From the NCBI GenBank assembly GCA_003096535.1, contig QEKJ01000021.1, positions 1 to 45,348 of the forward strand: DNA of 45,348 nucleotides, read 5' to 3'. Under the pieces are notes generated by a model. It saw only the letters and a list, made by a program, of their open reading frames with translations. It was not told the DNA's origin and did not search any database. The position numbers and the translations under genes are program-made. Below, piece after piece: positions 26,206-33,696 of the stretch (position 1 is its first letter; each line of letters begins with the position of its first letter). This DNA is from Agathobaculum butyriciproducens (GTDB taxonomy: Bacteria; Bacillota; Clostridia; Oscillospirales; Butyricicoccaceae).

Positions 26206-26730
26206 ATGAAAATCGAACAGCAAAATCAGATTTTGGGCTGCATGAACGATGTTCTCAACCAGAACGGCTTCCGTGCGGAGATCATGCAGAAGGACGGCGC
26301 ACCGACCATTCTGCGCTGCGAGGCGATGCGTCAGGGCAAGGTTGCCAAGGACGTTGTGATCGAAGCCTGCTTCATCCCGATGCAGCTGCCCGCAGAGGAC
26401 ATGGGTCTGCTGCAGTTCTTCGTCACTCTGTTTCAGGGTGCACCGGAAAACAACAAGGTGCAGCTCCGCCATGCGTGCGACTACTGCAACAACTTCTGTG
26501 CGCTCGGCTCGTTCGGCTTCTTTGAGGAGGCCGGTCAGATTTACCTCAAGCACAACACATTGGTAGACGGCTCTCTCGAGCTCGAGAAAATCATTCCGTT
26601 TGTGGCGGACAACATTTCCGTGCTCATCGCGGCAGTCTCCCGCTTCATCGACGGTCTGGCGCAGATTGCCTACGCAGGCATGACGCTCGACGCTGTTATT
26701 GAGCAGGATTTGTTCCCGAAGCTCGGCTAA
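26206..26730 (+). CDS. Unknown 174-aa cytoplasmic protein
   Basis: The protein family was not recognised. It has no signal peptide or membrane segment. The N-terminal half (QILGCMNDVLNQNGFRAE) and the mixed alpha/beta pattern recall small chaperone-like YbjN/CesT-fold proteins, but this is a weak impression. It has a cysteine cluster CDYCNNFC (about 91-98). AGAAAGG precedes ATG. It follows purD by 126 nt that hold a repeat element, so it may share the purine transcript. A convergent terminator lies downstream. Confidence 0.75.
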   Translation: MKIEQQNQILGCMNDVLNQNGFRAEIMQKDGAPTILRCEAMRQGKVAKDVVIEACFIPMQLPAEDMGLLQFFVTLFQGAPENNKVQLRHACDYCNNFCALGSFGFFEEAGQIYLKHNTLVDGSLELEKIIPFVADNISVLIAAVSRFIDGLAQIAYAGMTLDAVIEQDLFPKLG

Positions 26731-26741
26731 TTGCAAACAAG

Positions 26742-26907
26742 AAAACACCGCAGAGTCTTGCTCTGCGGCGAGGCTGTCGCGGAACTACAGTTCCGCCAAC
26801 AAGCAGGAACGGACCGTAGGCCGTTCCAAAGTCGTCCGAAAATTCCTATATAGAAACTTTCTCCCTCCAGAAGTCAAAAAAGCGTGATACATGCTCCCGC
26901 TTTTTTG
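26742..26907. repeat. Hairpin cluster, including an incomplete terminator
   Basis: AAAACACCGCAGAG / CTCTGCGG (26742-26768) is the same stem as the full terminator at 26987 but lacks the closing TGTTTT. It is followed by small perfect stems (GCGGAAC / GTTCCGC; GGAACGG / CCGTTCC) and then the conserved-loop hairpin. There is no ORF in 26731-27050. Confidence 0.55.
26875..26907 (-). repeat. Conserved-loop hairpin, copy 2
   Basis: Read on the minus strand, a 10-bp stem CAAAAAAGCG / CGCTTTTTTG holds the loop GGAGCATGTATCA, identical over 13 nt to the loop at 17984-17996. The stem sequence differs from copy 1 but still pairs fully. Confidence 0.7.
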
Positions 26908-26986
26908 GCATTTGCAATGCAAATGCTATTTGACACGCGCTATCGCGCTAATTGGTTGAAATCACAAAATTATAAATTTATCGTCG

Positions 26987-27026
26987 AAAAACACCGCAGA
27001 GCAAAGCTCTGCGGTGTTTTCTTTTT
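26987..27026. terminator. Bidirectional terminator between the 174-aa gene and rmuC
   Basis: A 15-bp stem AAAACACCGCAGAGC / GCTCTGCGGTGTTTT (loop AAA) is followed by CTTTTT and preceded by an A-run, placed between convergent genes. Confidence 0.9.
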
Positions 27027-27050
27027 CCGAGAAAGCGGTTAAAAATCTCT

Positions 27051-28514
27051 TCACTCTTCTTCCGAATCGGTGCCGATATCCAGAACCTTCTGCGTTTCGC
27101 TCTCGCTGAGCTCGGTAACGCCCTTCAGCTTGCGGCGGATAGCGCGCGTGCGCGTACCGACCAGCTTATCCAGTTCACGGCTCGCCTGATCAAGTCGGTT
27201 CTGCGTCTGCGTCAGGCAGGCTTCAAACTTATCAAACTCGGTCTTGACTGCGCCGAGCACGCTCCAGACCTCACCCGAGCGCTTCTGAATCGCAATCGTG
27301 CGGAACGACATCTGCAGACTGTTCAGCAGCGCCGCCATCGTGCTCGGACCTGCCAGATTAACATGATAGTCCCGCTGCAGAATCTCCACCATGCCGCGGC
27401 TGACGGCTTCGGCATACAGTCCCTCGAACGGCAGGAACATGATGCCGAACTCGGTCGTATGCGGCGGCGCAAGGTACTTATCATGAATGTCCTTCGCCTC
27501 GGATTTGAGGGTGGCGATCAGTTGCTTGACGCATGCGTCAATCTGCTCGCGCGAGCCTTCCTCATATGCGTCACGGAGCGCCCCGTAGGTGTCTCCCGGG
27601 AACTTGGAGTCAATCGGCAGCCAGACAAAGCTGCCGTCCTCAACGGGCAGCTTGACCGCGTACTCGACTACATTGCGGCTGTTCGGCACGGTCGCCACGT
27701 TGGTCTCGTACTGCTCGGGCGCGAGAATATCCTCGAGGATCGCACCCAGCTGAATCTCGCCCACAATGCCGCGGGTCTTGACATTGGTGAGCACCTTCTT
27801 CAAATCACCGACACCCTGTGCCAGCGTCTGCATCTCACCGAGGCCCTTGTAAACCTGCTCCAAGCGCTCGTTGACCAGCTTAAACGACTCGTTCATGCGC
27901 TCAGACAGCGTTTTCTGCAGCTTTTCGTCTACAATCTGGCGCATATCGTCCAGCTTTTTGTTGTTGTCCTCCTGCATGGCACGCAGATTTTTATCCACCG
28001 TAACGCGGATATTCTCCAAATCCTGCTTGGTCTCACCCGTGAAGGTGTGCAGATTTTTATCTACCGTTTCGCGGATAGTTTCCAAATCCTGTTTGGTTTC
28101 GCCGGTGAACGTGTGCAGATTCTTGTCCATCGTGCTGCGGATAGTTTCCAGATTCTGTTTTGTCTCACCCGTGAAGGTGTGCAGGTTTTTATCCACGGTT
28201 TCGCGGATATTAGTCAGATTCTGCGTTGTTTCCGCCGTAAAACCCTGCAGACGCGTCTCAAACCGGCCGAGCTGATCGGTCAGACCGCTCATTTTGTCTC
28301 CAAGGCTCTTGTCCATCGCGGAAAGCTGATTGCTCTGCGCTTCCCGGCCTTCGCGCAGGTTTTGCGTCACGAGCGTGCCGAGCGCAGTAATGGATGCGGT
28401 TGGGTCAATCTGCTGCGGAAGCTCCGGCTTTTCCGGCTTGCGGGTCAGCAGAACGATGACCAGTCCCAGCAGGATTACCACCAGAACCAGGGTTATAATG
28501 GGTATGTATTGCAT
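27051..28514 (-). CDS. rmuC: RmuC-family DNA recombination protein
   Basis: The 487-aa protein has an N-terminal membrane helix (about 4-23), a coiled-coil region, and the RmuC nuclease-like domain (about 230-430; GIVGEIQLGAILEDIL, VWLPIDSKFPGDTY, EFGIMFLPFEGLYAEA). RmuC limits inversions and may act in DNA repair. The coiled-coil region contains 4-5 near-identical 22-residue repeats (DKNLHTFTGETKQ, DNA about 27985-28225). ATG at 28514 follows AAAGGAGAA, which overlaps the relQ stop codon; an upstream extension of 27 codons into relQ has no ribosome site. Second gene of a relQ-rmuC operon. Confidence 0.93.
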   Translation of the reverse strand: MQYIPIITLVLVVILLGLVIVLLTRKPEKPELPQQIDPTASITALGTLVTQNLREGREAQSNQLSAMDKSLGDKMSGLTDQLGRFETRLQGFTAETTQNLTNIRETVDKNLHTFTGETKQNLETIRSTMDKNLHTFTGETKQDLETIRETVDKNLHTFTGETKQDLENIRVTVDKNLRAMQEDNNKKLDDMRQIVDEKLQKTLSERMNESFKLVNERLEQVYKGLGEMQTLAQGVGDLKKVLTNVKTRGIVGEIQLGAILEDILAPEQYETNVATVPNSRNVVEYAVKLPVEDGSFVWLPIDSKFPGDTYGALRDAYEEGSREQIDACVKQLIATLKSEAKDIHDKYLAPPHTTEFGIMFLPFEGLYAEAVSRGMVEILQRDYHVNLAGPSTMAALLNSLQMSFRTIAIQKRSGEVWSVLGAVKTEFDKFEACLTQTQNRLDQASRELDKLVGTRTRAIRRKLKGVTELSESETQKVLDIGTDSEEE

Positions 28515-28525
28515 AATTTCTCCTT

Positions 28526-29191
28526 TTACAGCACTTTCAGTTCTTTTGCGATGCGCTGCATCTCCTGATCGGTCTCCGCAATAACATCCGCACACTTCTT
28601 CAAATCATCGGACATATGCTCCGGAATCTCCACATCGGATTTATAGCGCAGCTGGTGCTCCAGGCTGGCCCAGAAATCCATCGCCATCGTGCGAATCTGC
28701 AGCTCGATGCGTACCGGCTGCGTGCGTTCCGCGAGGAAAATCGGCACCTCGAGGATCAGATGCAGGCTGCGGTAGCCGTTCGGCTTGGGATTGGCAATGT
28801 AGTCTTTCTTCTCGATCAGCGTCAAGTCGTCCTGCCGCATGAGCATGTCCGCTACCGTGTAAATATCCTCGATAAACGGACAGATCACGCGGATACCGCC
28901 AATATCATTCAGATTGTCTATCATGGACTGCAGCGTGATCGGAAATCCGCGCCGCTTGAGCTTGCCGATAATGCTGCGCGGACTTTTGATGCGGCTCTTG
29001 ATGGCATCGATCGGGCTTGGCTTGCCCGAAATACGCGACTCGTCGCTCAGAATATCCAGCTTGGTTTTGATCTCGCGGATGCCGGATTCGTACAGCATCA
29101 TCATCTGCTGCATTTGCATCGCGGATTCGATCAGCAGTTCCTCGTCGTGCTGCGACAGCCGGTCAATCGCGAAAAAGTCAGCCAGTTCCAT
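28526..29191 (-). CDS. relQ: Small alarmone synthetase RelQ (GTP pyrophosphokinase)
   Basis: This 221-aa protein has only the RelA/SpoT synthetase domain: IKSRIKSPRSI (67-77), IGGIRVICPF, the substrate-binding IANPKPNGYRSLHL and ELQIRTMAMDFWASLEH. It lacks the HD hydrolase and TGS/ACT domains, so it makes (p)ppGpp but cannot degrade it. RelQ-type enzymes form tetramers in Firmicutes. It heads an operon with rmuC (11-nt gap). GGAGGG lies before ATG 29191. A strong promoter is present at 29256-29228. Confidence 0.95.
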   Translation of the reverse strand: MELADFFAIDRLSQHDEELLIESAMQMQQMMMLYESGIREIKTKLDILSDESRISGKPSPIDAIKSRIKSPRSIIGKLKRRGFPITLQSMIDNLNDIGGIRVICPFIEDIYTVADMLMRQDDLTLIEKKDYIANPKPNGYRSLHLILEVPIFLAERTQPVRIELQIRTMAMDFWASLEHQLRYKSDVEIPEHMSDDLKKCADVIAETDQEMQRIAKELKVL

Positions 29192-29227
29192 AGTTTTTCC
29201 CTCCTTGGGTCACTCTCTTCTGCGGTT

Positions 29228-29256
29228 ATTATACCACATTCGGCGATTGGGTACAA
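29228..29256 (-). promoter_or_regulatory. Promoter of relQ-rmuC
   Basis: On the minus strand TTGTAC (29256-29251), a 17-nt spacer and consensus TATAAT (29233-29228). Confidence 0.78.
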
Positions 29257-29388
29257 TCCGCAGACGTCCCCCCTTTTGTGGGCTATCCGGCATCTGCCGA
29301 TGAAGTGTCCGCTGTGCGGCAAATTTTCGGCGGCGCGTATATTTTCCGCAGCAGCCGACCATACTGTCAGCAACGGAGGTAAAGGGAC

Positions 29389-30102
29389 ATGAAGCAATAT
29401 CAATCCAAACACACCGCGGCGCTCTCTACCCGCGGATTCTACACCATTCTTTCGCTGTGTGCGCTCATCATCGCCGCATCCGCATGGGTGATCTGGGGCA
29501 ATGCACACCGGCAGAACGCGGTCGAGCCGGACACCGGCATGCCTATCATCGCACCGGCCGACTCGACCGCCGAAGCACCGACCGAACCGGCCACCGTTCC
29601 GCAGCAGGAGCAGGAACCCGAGTCAGTGATCGAGGAACAGCCGGTCGCGGCGGCAGAGCCGGAACCGGCGGTGACGGTCAGCGCACCCGTGTATGTGCGG
29701 CCGGTGTCCGGAGCCGTGCTGACTCCATTTTCGGGTGACACGCTGCTGTTCCAGCCGACCATGGGTGACTGGCGTGTTCATGCCGGCACAGACTTCTCTG
29801 CCGAAGCCGGCGAAACCGTGCTCGCACTGACCGACGGCACTGTACAGCAGATTGCCGAGGACGGTCTGTACGGCACCTGCGTGACACTGACGCACAATAA
29901 CGGCCTGACCTCGTCGTACTGCGGCATGGACGATGTACGCGTGCAGGAAGGGCAGGTTGTCTCCGCCGGTGAGGCGCTCGGCGTGTGCGCGGACAGCATT
30001 CCCGCAGAATCCGCACTCGGCACCCATGTGCATGTGCAGGTGACGCAGAATGACGCGCCGATTTATGTACTCACGCTGCTCGATGAAGATGAGCCGGAGT
30101 AA
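29389..30102 (+). CDS. Membrane-anchored M23 (LytM) peptidase, SpoIIQ-like
   Basis: The 237-aa protein has one N-terminal transmembrane helix (about 18-36), an acidic Pro/Glu-rich linker (about 45-95) and a LytM domain. Zinc ligands are complete: HAGTDF (His and Asp) and THVHVQV (second His of HxH). It could therefore cut peptidoglycan peptides, unlike Bacillus SpoIIQ, which has lost a ligand; clostridial SpoIIQ keeps them. GGAGG precedes ATG 29389. A CATACTGT box with TATATT upstream (29337-29368) faintly resembles a sporulation sigma-E/F promoter. No spoIID is adjacent, so the sporulation role is inferred. Confidence 0.85.
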   Translation: MKQYQSKHTAALSTRGFYTILSLCALIIAASAWVIWGNAHRQNAVEPDTGMPIIAPADSTAEAPTEPATVPQQEQEPESVIEEQPVAAAEPEPAVTVSAPVYVRPVSGAVLTPFSGDTLLFQPTMGDWRVHAGTDFSAEAGETVLALTDGTVQQIAEDGLYGTCVTLTHNNGLTSSYCGMDDVRVQEGQVVSAGEALGVCADSIPAESALGTHVHVQVTQNDAPIYVLTLLDEDEPE

Positions 30103-30144
30103 ATTGACACAGACTGTGCGTCCTCTGCTCCTTCACAAATATTT

Positions 30145-30312
30145 AAGGCAATACCGCATAATTGAACAAGAGCGATTTGCGAGCAAATTTTGCGTGCTGA
30201 CAAGGCGCGGTTTTGCGGTAATACTTGATGTATTACCGTGAAATCGCAACAAAGTCAGGACATAAAATTTCCGCAAAGCGCCGCAGCTTTAATTGTGCGG
30301 TGTTGCCTTAAG
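30145..30312 (+). repeat. MITE-like repeat, copy B
   Basis: This is the fullest simple copy, about 168 bp. Ends TTAAGGCAATACCGCATAAT and ATTGTGCGGTGTTGCCTTAA are inverted repeats starting and ending in TTAA. An internal 9-bp hairpin CGGTAATAC / GTATTACCG lies at about 30215-30240. It contains no ORF. It follows the M23 gene by 42 nt. Confidence 0.8.
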
Positions 30313-30403
30313 AAATCTTTCATCATTTTGTGCAGGAATCGGCGAAAAAATTGCGGTACAATAATACCGTAAAAAGAAAACTTTCCCGCAGGAGGAACAG
30401 GCT

Positions 30404-30505
30404 GTGAAACAGAATAATTTGACGAAAAACAGGCTTTGGGCATGGCTGCACCGCCTGATGGGGTTGTGCTTTGGGCCGATTGAACAAAGCAAGAATCGCA
30501 TTTAG
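30404..30505 (+). CDS. Possible 33-aa microprotein
   Basis: GTG at 30404 follows a consensus AGGAGGA at 7-nt spacing and opens a 33-codon frame ending TAG. The peptide starts MKQNNLTKNRLWAWLHRLMG, basic and amphipathic with Trp/Leu/His, then has a CFGPIEQSKNRI tail. The good ribosome site in an otherwise non-coding region is the only support; no clear promoter was found. The frame ends exactly where the giant inverted repeat begins. Confidence 0.4.
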   Translation: MKQNNLTKNRLWAWLHRLMGLCFGPIEQSKNRI

Positions 30506-30507
30506 CC

Positions 30508-31128
30508 GCTTGCGAAGCGAGGGAAATTGCGCTGACGCCGCGCGGGCGCACAAGAGGGTGGACAACCTACGGTTTTCCACCCTCTTGTGAATCTCCCCTT
30601 TTCCCTTAGATAGCTTGGCGCAGATTACCCACATGTGACCGCTTCGAAATAAGGGAACGGCAGAGGTTTTTTACTACCGTGTCTTTCTCAACATATTCGC
30701 AGTGTCAGACAGCGTACTACTACACATACGGGCTACTCTGCGCAGGTGCGGCATGACAGTGCCGCACAATTCTTTAGCGCGTTATAATAGACAGGGCCTA
30801 CGAAGATAAATGGTACCAAACGCCTAATCCGTAGGTGCTGTCTATAATCTCCGACTAACGAATTGCGCGACACTGTTATGTCGCGCCTGCTTAGACTTTC
30901 CGTTATGTGTAGCAGCACGCTGTCTGTGAACTGCGAATATTTCACGAAACAAACGTAACGGTAACCCGACTGCCGTTCCCCTTTTCGAAGCGGTCACCGC
31001 TCTCCGATTTGCATCAGACTATCTAATAAGGGAAAGGCAGGAGTTCAAAGAGGAAGGAAAACCGCAGGTTGTCCTTCCTTTTTGCCCCCGCGGCGGGCGC
31101 CGCGAATCCCCGCGCTCCGCAGAGCGCA
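30508..31128 (+). repeat. Giant nested inverted repeat / candidate large structured RNA
   Basis: A rod of about 620 nt with no ORF, AT-richer than its surroundings. Helices from outside in: CTCC.CCTTTTCCCTTAGATAG region (30593-30613) with 31019-31043; a perfect 15-bp GTGACCGCTTCGAAA (30635-30649) with 30983-30997; a perfect 11-bp GGGAACGGCAG (30653-30663) with 30970-30980; a perfect 10-bp ATATTCGCAG (30693-30702) with 30931-30940; a perfect 10-bp CAGACAGCGT (30706-30715) with 30917-30926; CTACACAT (30720-30727) with 30905-30912. Mirrored side hairpins sit at 30746-30767 and 30865-30886. An inner stem TAGACAG / CTGTCTA and CCTACG / CGTAGG closes a 27-nt loop (30803-30829) containing GGTACC. 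An outer hairpin (30551-30587) mirrors the terminator hairpin at 31049-31084. Not a family I recognise. Confidence 0.75.
31049..31084 (+). terminator. Terminator at the 3' end of the giant inverted repeat
   Basis: AGGAAGGA / TCCTTCCT with loop AAACCGCAGGTTG is followed by TTTTG on the plus strand. It fixes the likely transcription direction of the structured element. Its loop is nearly the reverse complement of the loop of the hairpin at 30551-30587. Confidence 0.65.
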
Positions 31129-31221
31129 ACTCCCCCCGCTGGGTCAGTGCAGCGAAAAAAGGCTGCCGCTCGGAAAGGCACAGCACCAACGTGCCTCGTG
31201 TGCCCCAGATAGTCAGTGCAG

Positions 31222-31258
31222 GAAAAATAAAAGGACGTACCATGAAAGTACGTCCTTT
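31222..31258 (-). terminator. Terminator of the degenerate response regulator gene
   Basis: Stem AAAGGACGTAC / GTACGTCCTTT (loop 31241-31247) is followed on the minus strand by TTATTTTT. Confidence 0.88.
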
Positions 31259-31261
31259 CCC

Positions 31262-31924
31262 TTATTCTGCTTCCTGCAGATAATAGCCGATGCCTCGCTC
31301 GGAGATCAGCTCGGCCTTCGATCCGACCGCACGCAGCTTGCGGCGCACAAGTGTCAGATAAACCTCGATGTTATTGTAGGTCGCGTCCCTGCCTGCTCCC
31401 CAGACCTTCTGGTGCAGCATTTCACGCGGCAGCACCTGTCCCGGTTCCCGCAGGAACATCTCTACAAGCTGCAGCTCCTTGCCGGACAGACGGACTTCGC
31501 CGTCATTGCTCGACAGCACACAGCGGCCGCGGTCAAGCGTCAGGTCGCCGGCGGTCAGGATTTCACTCTGCATCATTCTCGGCCGACGTGCCAGTGCATT
31601 GACATGCGCCAGAATCTCATCGCTCTGGCACGGACGCATGAGTACATTGTCCGCACCCGCATTCAGAATACGGATACGCGCCCGCGCGGTCGTGTGACCT
31701 GCCATGACGAGCAACGGTGTCATATCACCGCTTTCTCGCAGAGAGCGCACCGCATCGACGGTCTTCTCATCCAGCTTAGTGGCATTGTACACGATTACAT
31801 CATATATATTCTCCGAAATATCAAGCGTGTCGCTCTCCGGCTGCTGATCATACAGAATATGTTCATGCTTGAAGGTGGCGAACAGGCGCTCGTCCTGCTC
31901 TGCATTGATTAGCAAAATACGCAT
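31262..31924 (-). CDS. Atypical response regulator with degenerate receiver and winged-helix domain
   Basis: The 220-aa protein has an OmpR-like layout: receiver (1-115) and a trans_reg_C DNA-binding domain (about 130-220; RLSGKELQLVEMFL, HQKVWGAGRDATYNN, RGIGYYLQ). The receiver has lost key residues: the acidic pair region reads NAEQDE, the phospho-acceptor position is Asn47 (VIVYNATK), the Thr position is Ala and the invariant Lys is Arg97 (MRPC). It probably works without phosphorylation. No kinase gene is next to it. ATG at 31924 follows AGGAGGAGA; an in-frame start 30 nt upstream has no site. Confidence 0.88.
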   Translation of the reverse strand: MRILLINAEQDERLFATFKHEHILYDQQPESDTLDISENIYDVIVYNATKLDEKTVDAVRSLRESGDMTPLLVMAGHTTARARIRILNAGADNVLMRPCQSDEILAHVNALARRPRMMQSEILTAGDLTLDRGRCVLSSNDGEVRLSGKELQLVEMFLREPGQVLPREMLHQKVWGAGRDATYNNIEVYLTLVRRKLRAVGSKAELISERGIGYYLQEAE

Positions 31925-32073
31925 GAGAACATCTCCTCCTATCGGTGTAACCATTGTGCCGAACTTGTGTGGATTTTTTGTGTATAGCTTATGGATAAAT
32001 TGTTAAATTGATTCTTTTTCATCAAGCTGCCGTCAAGCGATACGGCAACCCATTTTCAACATTCACGGAATAT

Positions 32074-32105
32074 AAAAGGGAGAAAACAACGTTTTCTCCC
32101 TTTTT
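32074..32105 (-). terminator. Terminator of the yqeG-to-peptidase operon
   Basis: A 14-bp perfect stem AAAAGGGAGAAAAC / GTTTTCTCCCTTTT (loop AAC), just after the M24 peptidase stop. Runs of A and T on both sides allow bidirectional use. Confidence 0.9.
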
Positions 32106-32111
32106 CGCAAT

Positions 32112-33176
32112 TTACAGAACAATAAGCTGCTTGGACGCATCGGTCAAATCAATGCAGCCGTCCTCAATGACGTACAGCATATCCTCAATACGCACGCCAA
32201 ACTTGCCCGGCAGATAAATACCCGGCTCTGCGGTGACGATACTGCCTGCCGGCAGCGGCGCTTCTCCGCGCGGAGAGGCAACCGGAGCCTCGTGGATCTC
32301 CAGTCCTACACCGTGGCCGAAGCCGTGGCCGAAGGCATCACCGTAGCCTGCCGCCTCGATAATCTTACGGCCTGCTGCGTCAACGTCCCGACCGGTCACA
32401 CCGGCCTTGCAGGCAGCAATGCCTGCAAGCTGTGCGTTCAGCACCGTGTCGTACACGGTCTGCATCTCGTCGGTGACATGGCCGACCGCGACCGTGCGCG
32501 TCATATCCGAGCAGTAGCCGTCATAAATACAGCCGAAGTCCATCGTCACGAAATCGCCCGCTTGGATGGTCTTTTCACCCGGTACGCCATGCGGCTTGGA
32601 GCTGTTCGCGCCCGAAACGACGATCGGATCGAACGACATGTTCTCCGCGCCATAGTGTAGCATGAGGTAGGTCAGCCGTGCCGCGATCTCCTTCTCGGTC
32701 ACGCCGACCTTGATGTCGTTCAGTACCTCCTCGAGCGCCTGCTCCGCGATTCGCTGTGCCGCGACGATCTTCTCAACCTCGTCCTCTTCCTTGCACATGC
32801 GCAGCTGCTCCACACCGTCCTCGAGACGGACGGCTGTCGCGTGCAGCGCCGTGCCCCAGGACATGAACTCCGCATAGGTAAGCGTTTTGTCCTCAAGAGC
32901 GACCTTTTTCGCGCCGTCCTCGTCAAGCAGCTCATTGATAAGCGCAGAATAGCTCTGGCCCGCCTTGATCTCGCGCACCTCGAAGTCCTTGATGGCCGCG
33001 TGTGCCGCTTCGACATAACGGAAATCCGTGAAGAATACCGCCTGTTTAGCCGACAGGTACACCGCGCCTGCCGTCGAGTGAAAGCCCGTGGCGTAGCGGC
33101 GGCTGATCTCGCTGGTCAGCACCAGCGCGTCATACGGCTGCTCGAGCAGCATGGCACGCAGTTCGTTTCTTTTCAT
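32112..33176 (-). CDS. M24B Xaa-Pro aminopeptidase/dipeptidase
   Basis: The 354-aa protein has a creatinase-like N-domain (1-120) and a pita-bread catalytic domain with all five metal ligands: Asp213 (VTMDFG), Asp224 (CSDMTRT), His288 (FGHGVGLEIHE), Glu317 (AEPGIY) and Glu331 (GVRIED). It removes or splits residues N-terminal to proline in the cytoplasm. pepP and pepQ cannot be told apart safely. It is last in a yqeG/TIM-barrel/aroQ/peptidase operon, 19 nt after aroQ; in related genomes efp often follows, but not here. Confidence 0.94.
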   Translation of the reverse strand: MKRNELRAMLLEQPYDALVLTSEISRRYATGFHSTAGAVYLSAKQAVFFTDFRYVEAAHAAIKDFEVREIKAGQSYSALINELLDEDGAKKVALEDKTLTYAEFMSWGTALHATAVRLEDGVEQLRMCKEEDEVEKIVAAQRIAEQALEEVLNDIKVGVTEKEIAARLTYLMLHYGAENMSFDPIVVSGANSSKPHGVPGEKTIQAGDFVTMDFGCIYDGYCSDMTRTVAVGHVTDEMQTVYDTVLNAQLAGIAACKAGVTGRDVDAAGRKIIEAAGYGDAFGHGFGHGVGLEIHEAPVASPRGEAPLPAGSIVTAEPGIYLPGKFGVRIEDMLYVIEDGCIDLTDASKQLIVL

Positions 33177-33195
33177 GGTAATCGCCTCTTAAATA

Positions 33196-33630
33196 TTAGC
33201 CGATGATGGATTTTACCGCATCCACGGCGAGCAGATAGCTGTGCTTGCCGAAGCCTGCAATGACGCCCGCACACACCGGTCCGATGACCGACTTGTGGCG
33301 GAATTCCTCGCGCGCATGCACGTTGGACATATGTACCTCCACGCAGGGCAGGCGCACAGCCGCAATCGCATCGCGGATGGCGTAGCTGTAGTGCGTGTAC
33401 GCACCGGCGTTCATGATGATCGCATCGCAGTCCTCACGAGCCGCGTGAATGCGGTCGATCAGCGCACCCTCGGAGTTGGATTGAAACACCGCGCATTCCA
33501 TCCCCAGCCGTTCGCACTTCTGTACAACCTCCGCGTTGATGGATGCCAGCGTGTTCGAACCATAAATGCCCGGCTCGCGCTGACCGGTCAGGTTCAGGTT
33601 GGGACCGTGGATCAGTAATACCTTTTTCAT
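33196..33630 (-). CDS. aroQ: 3-dehydroquinate dehydratase, type II
   Basis: This 144-aa shikimate-pathway enzyme dehydrates 3-dehydroquinate. Type II motifs are complete: [18 protein letters not shown] with Arg18 and catalytic Tyr23, [28 protein letters not shown] (Asn74, His80), [17 protein letters not shown] (His100, Arg111). Forms a dodecamer in known members. Length is normal. Confidence 0.97.
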   Translation of the reverse strand: MKKVLLIHGPNLNLTGQREPGIYGSNTLASINAEVVQKCERLGMECAVFQSNSEGALIDRIHAAREDCDAIIMNAGAYTHYSYAIRDAIAAVRLPCVEVHMSNVHAREEFRHKSVIGPVCAGVIAGFGKHSYLLAVDAVKSIIG

Positions 33631-33696
33631 GGTGATACCCCCCGTTTTCTTTTGTTATCGTCTTTGATGGAAGCCTATTTTTCTTTTAATCAGTAA

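Noticed and set aside
27985-28225. Regular 66-bp repeats taken first as a CRISPR-like array
   Set aside because: No spacers; the repeats are in frame and code for coiled-coil units of RmuC.
30508-31128. An insertion sequence or integron attC site
   Set aside because: No transposase or integrase frame is present and the structure is far longer than an attC hairpin.
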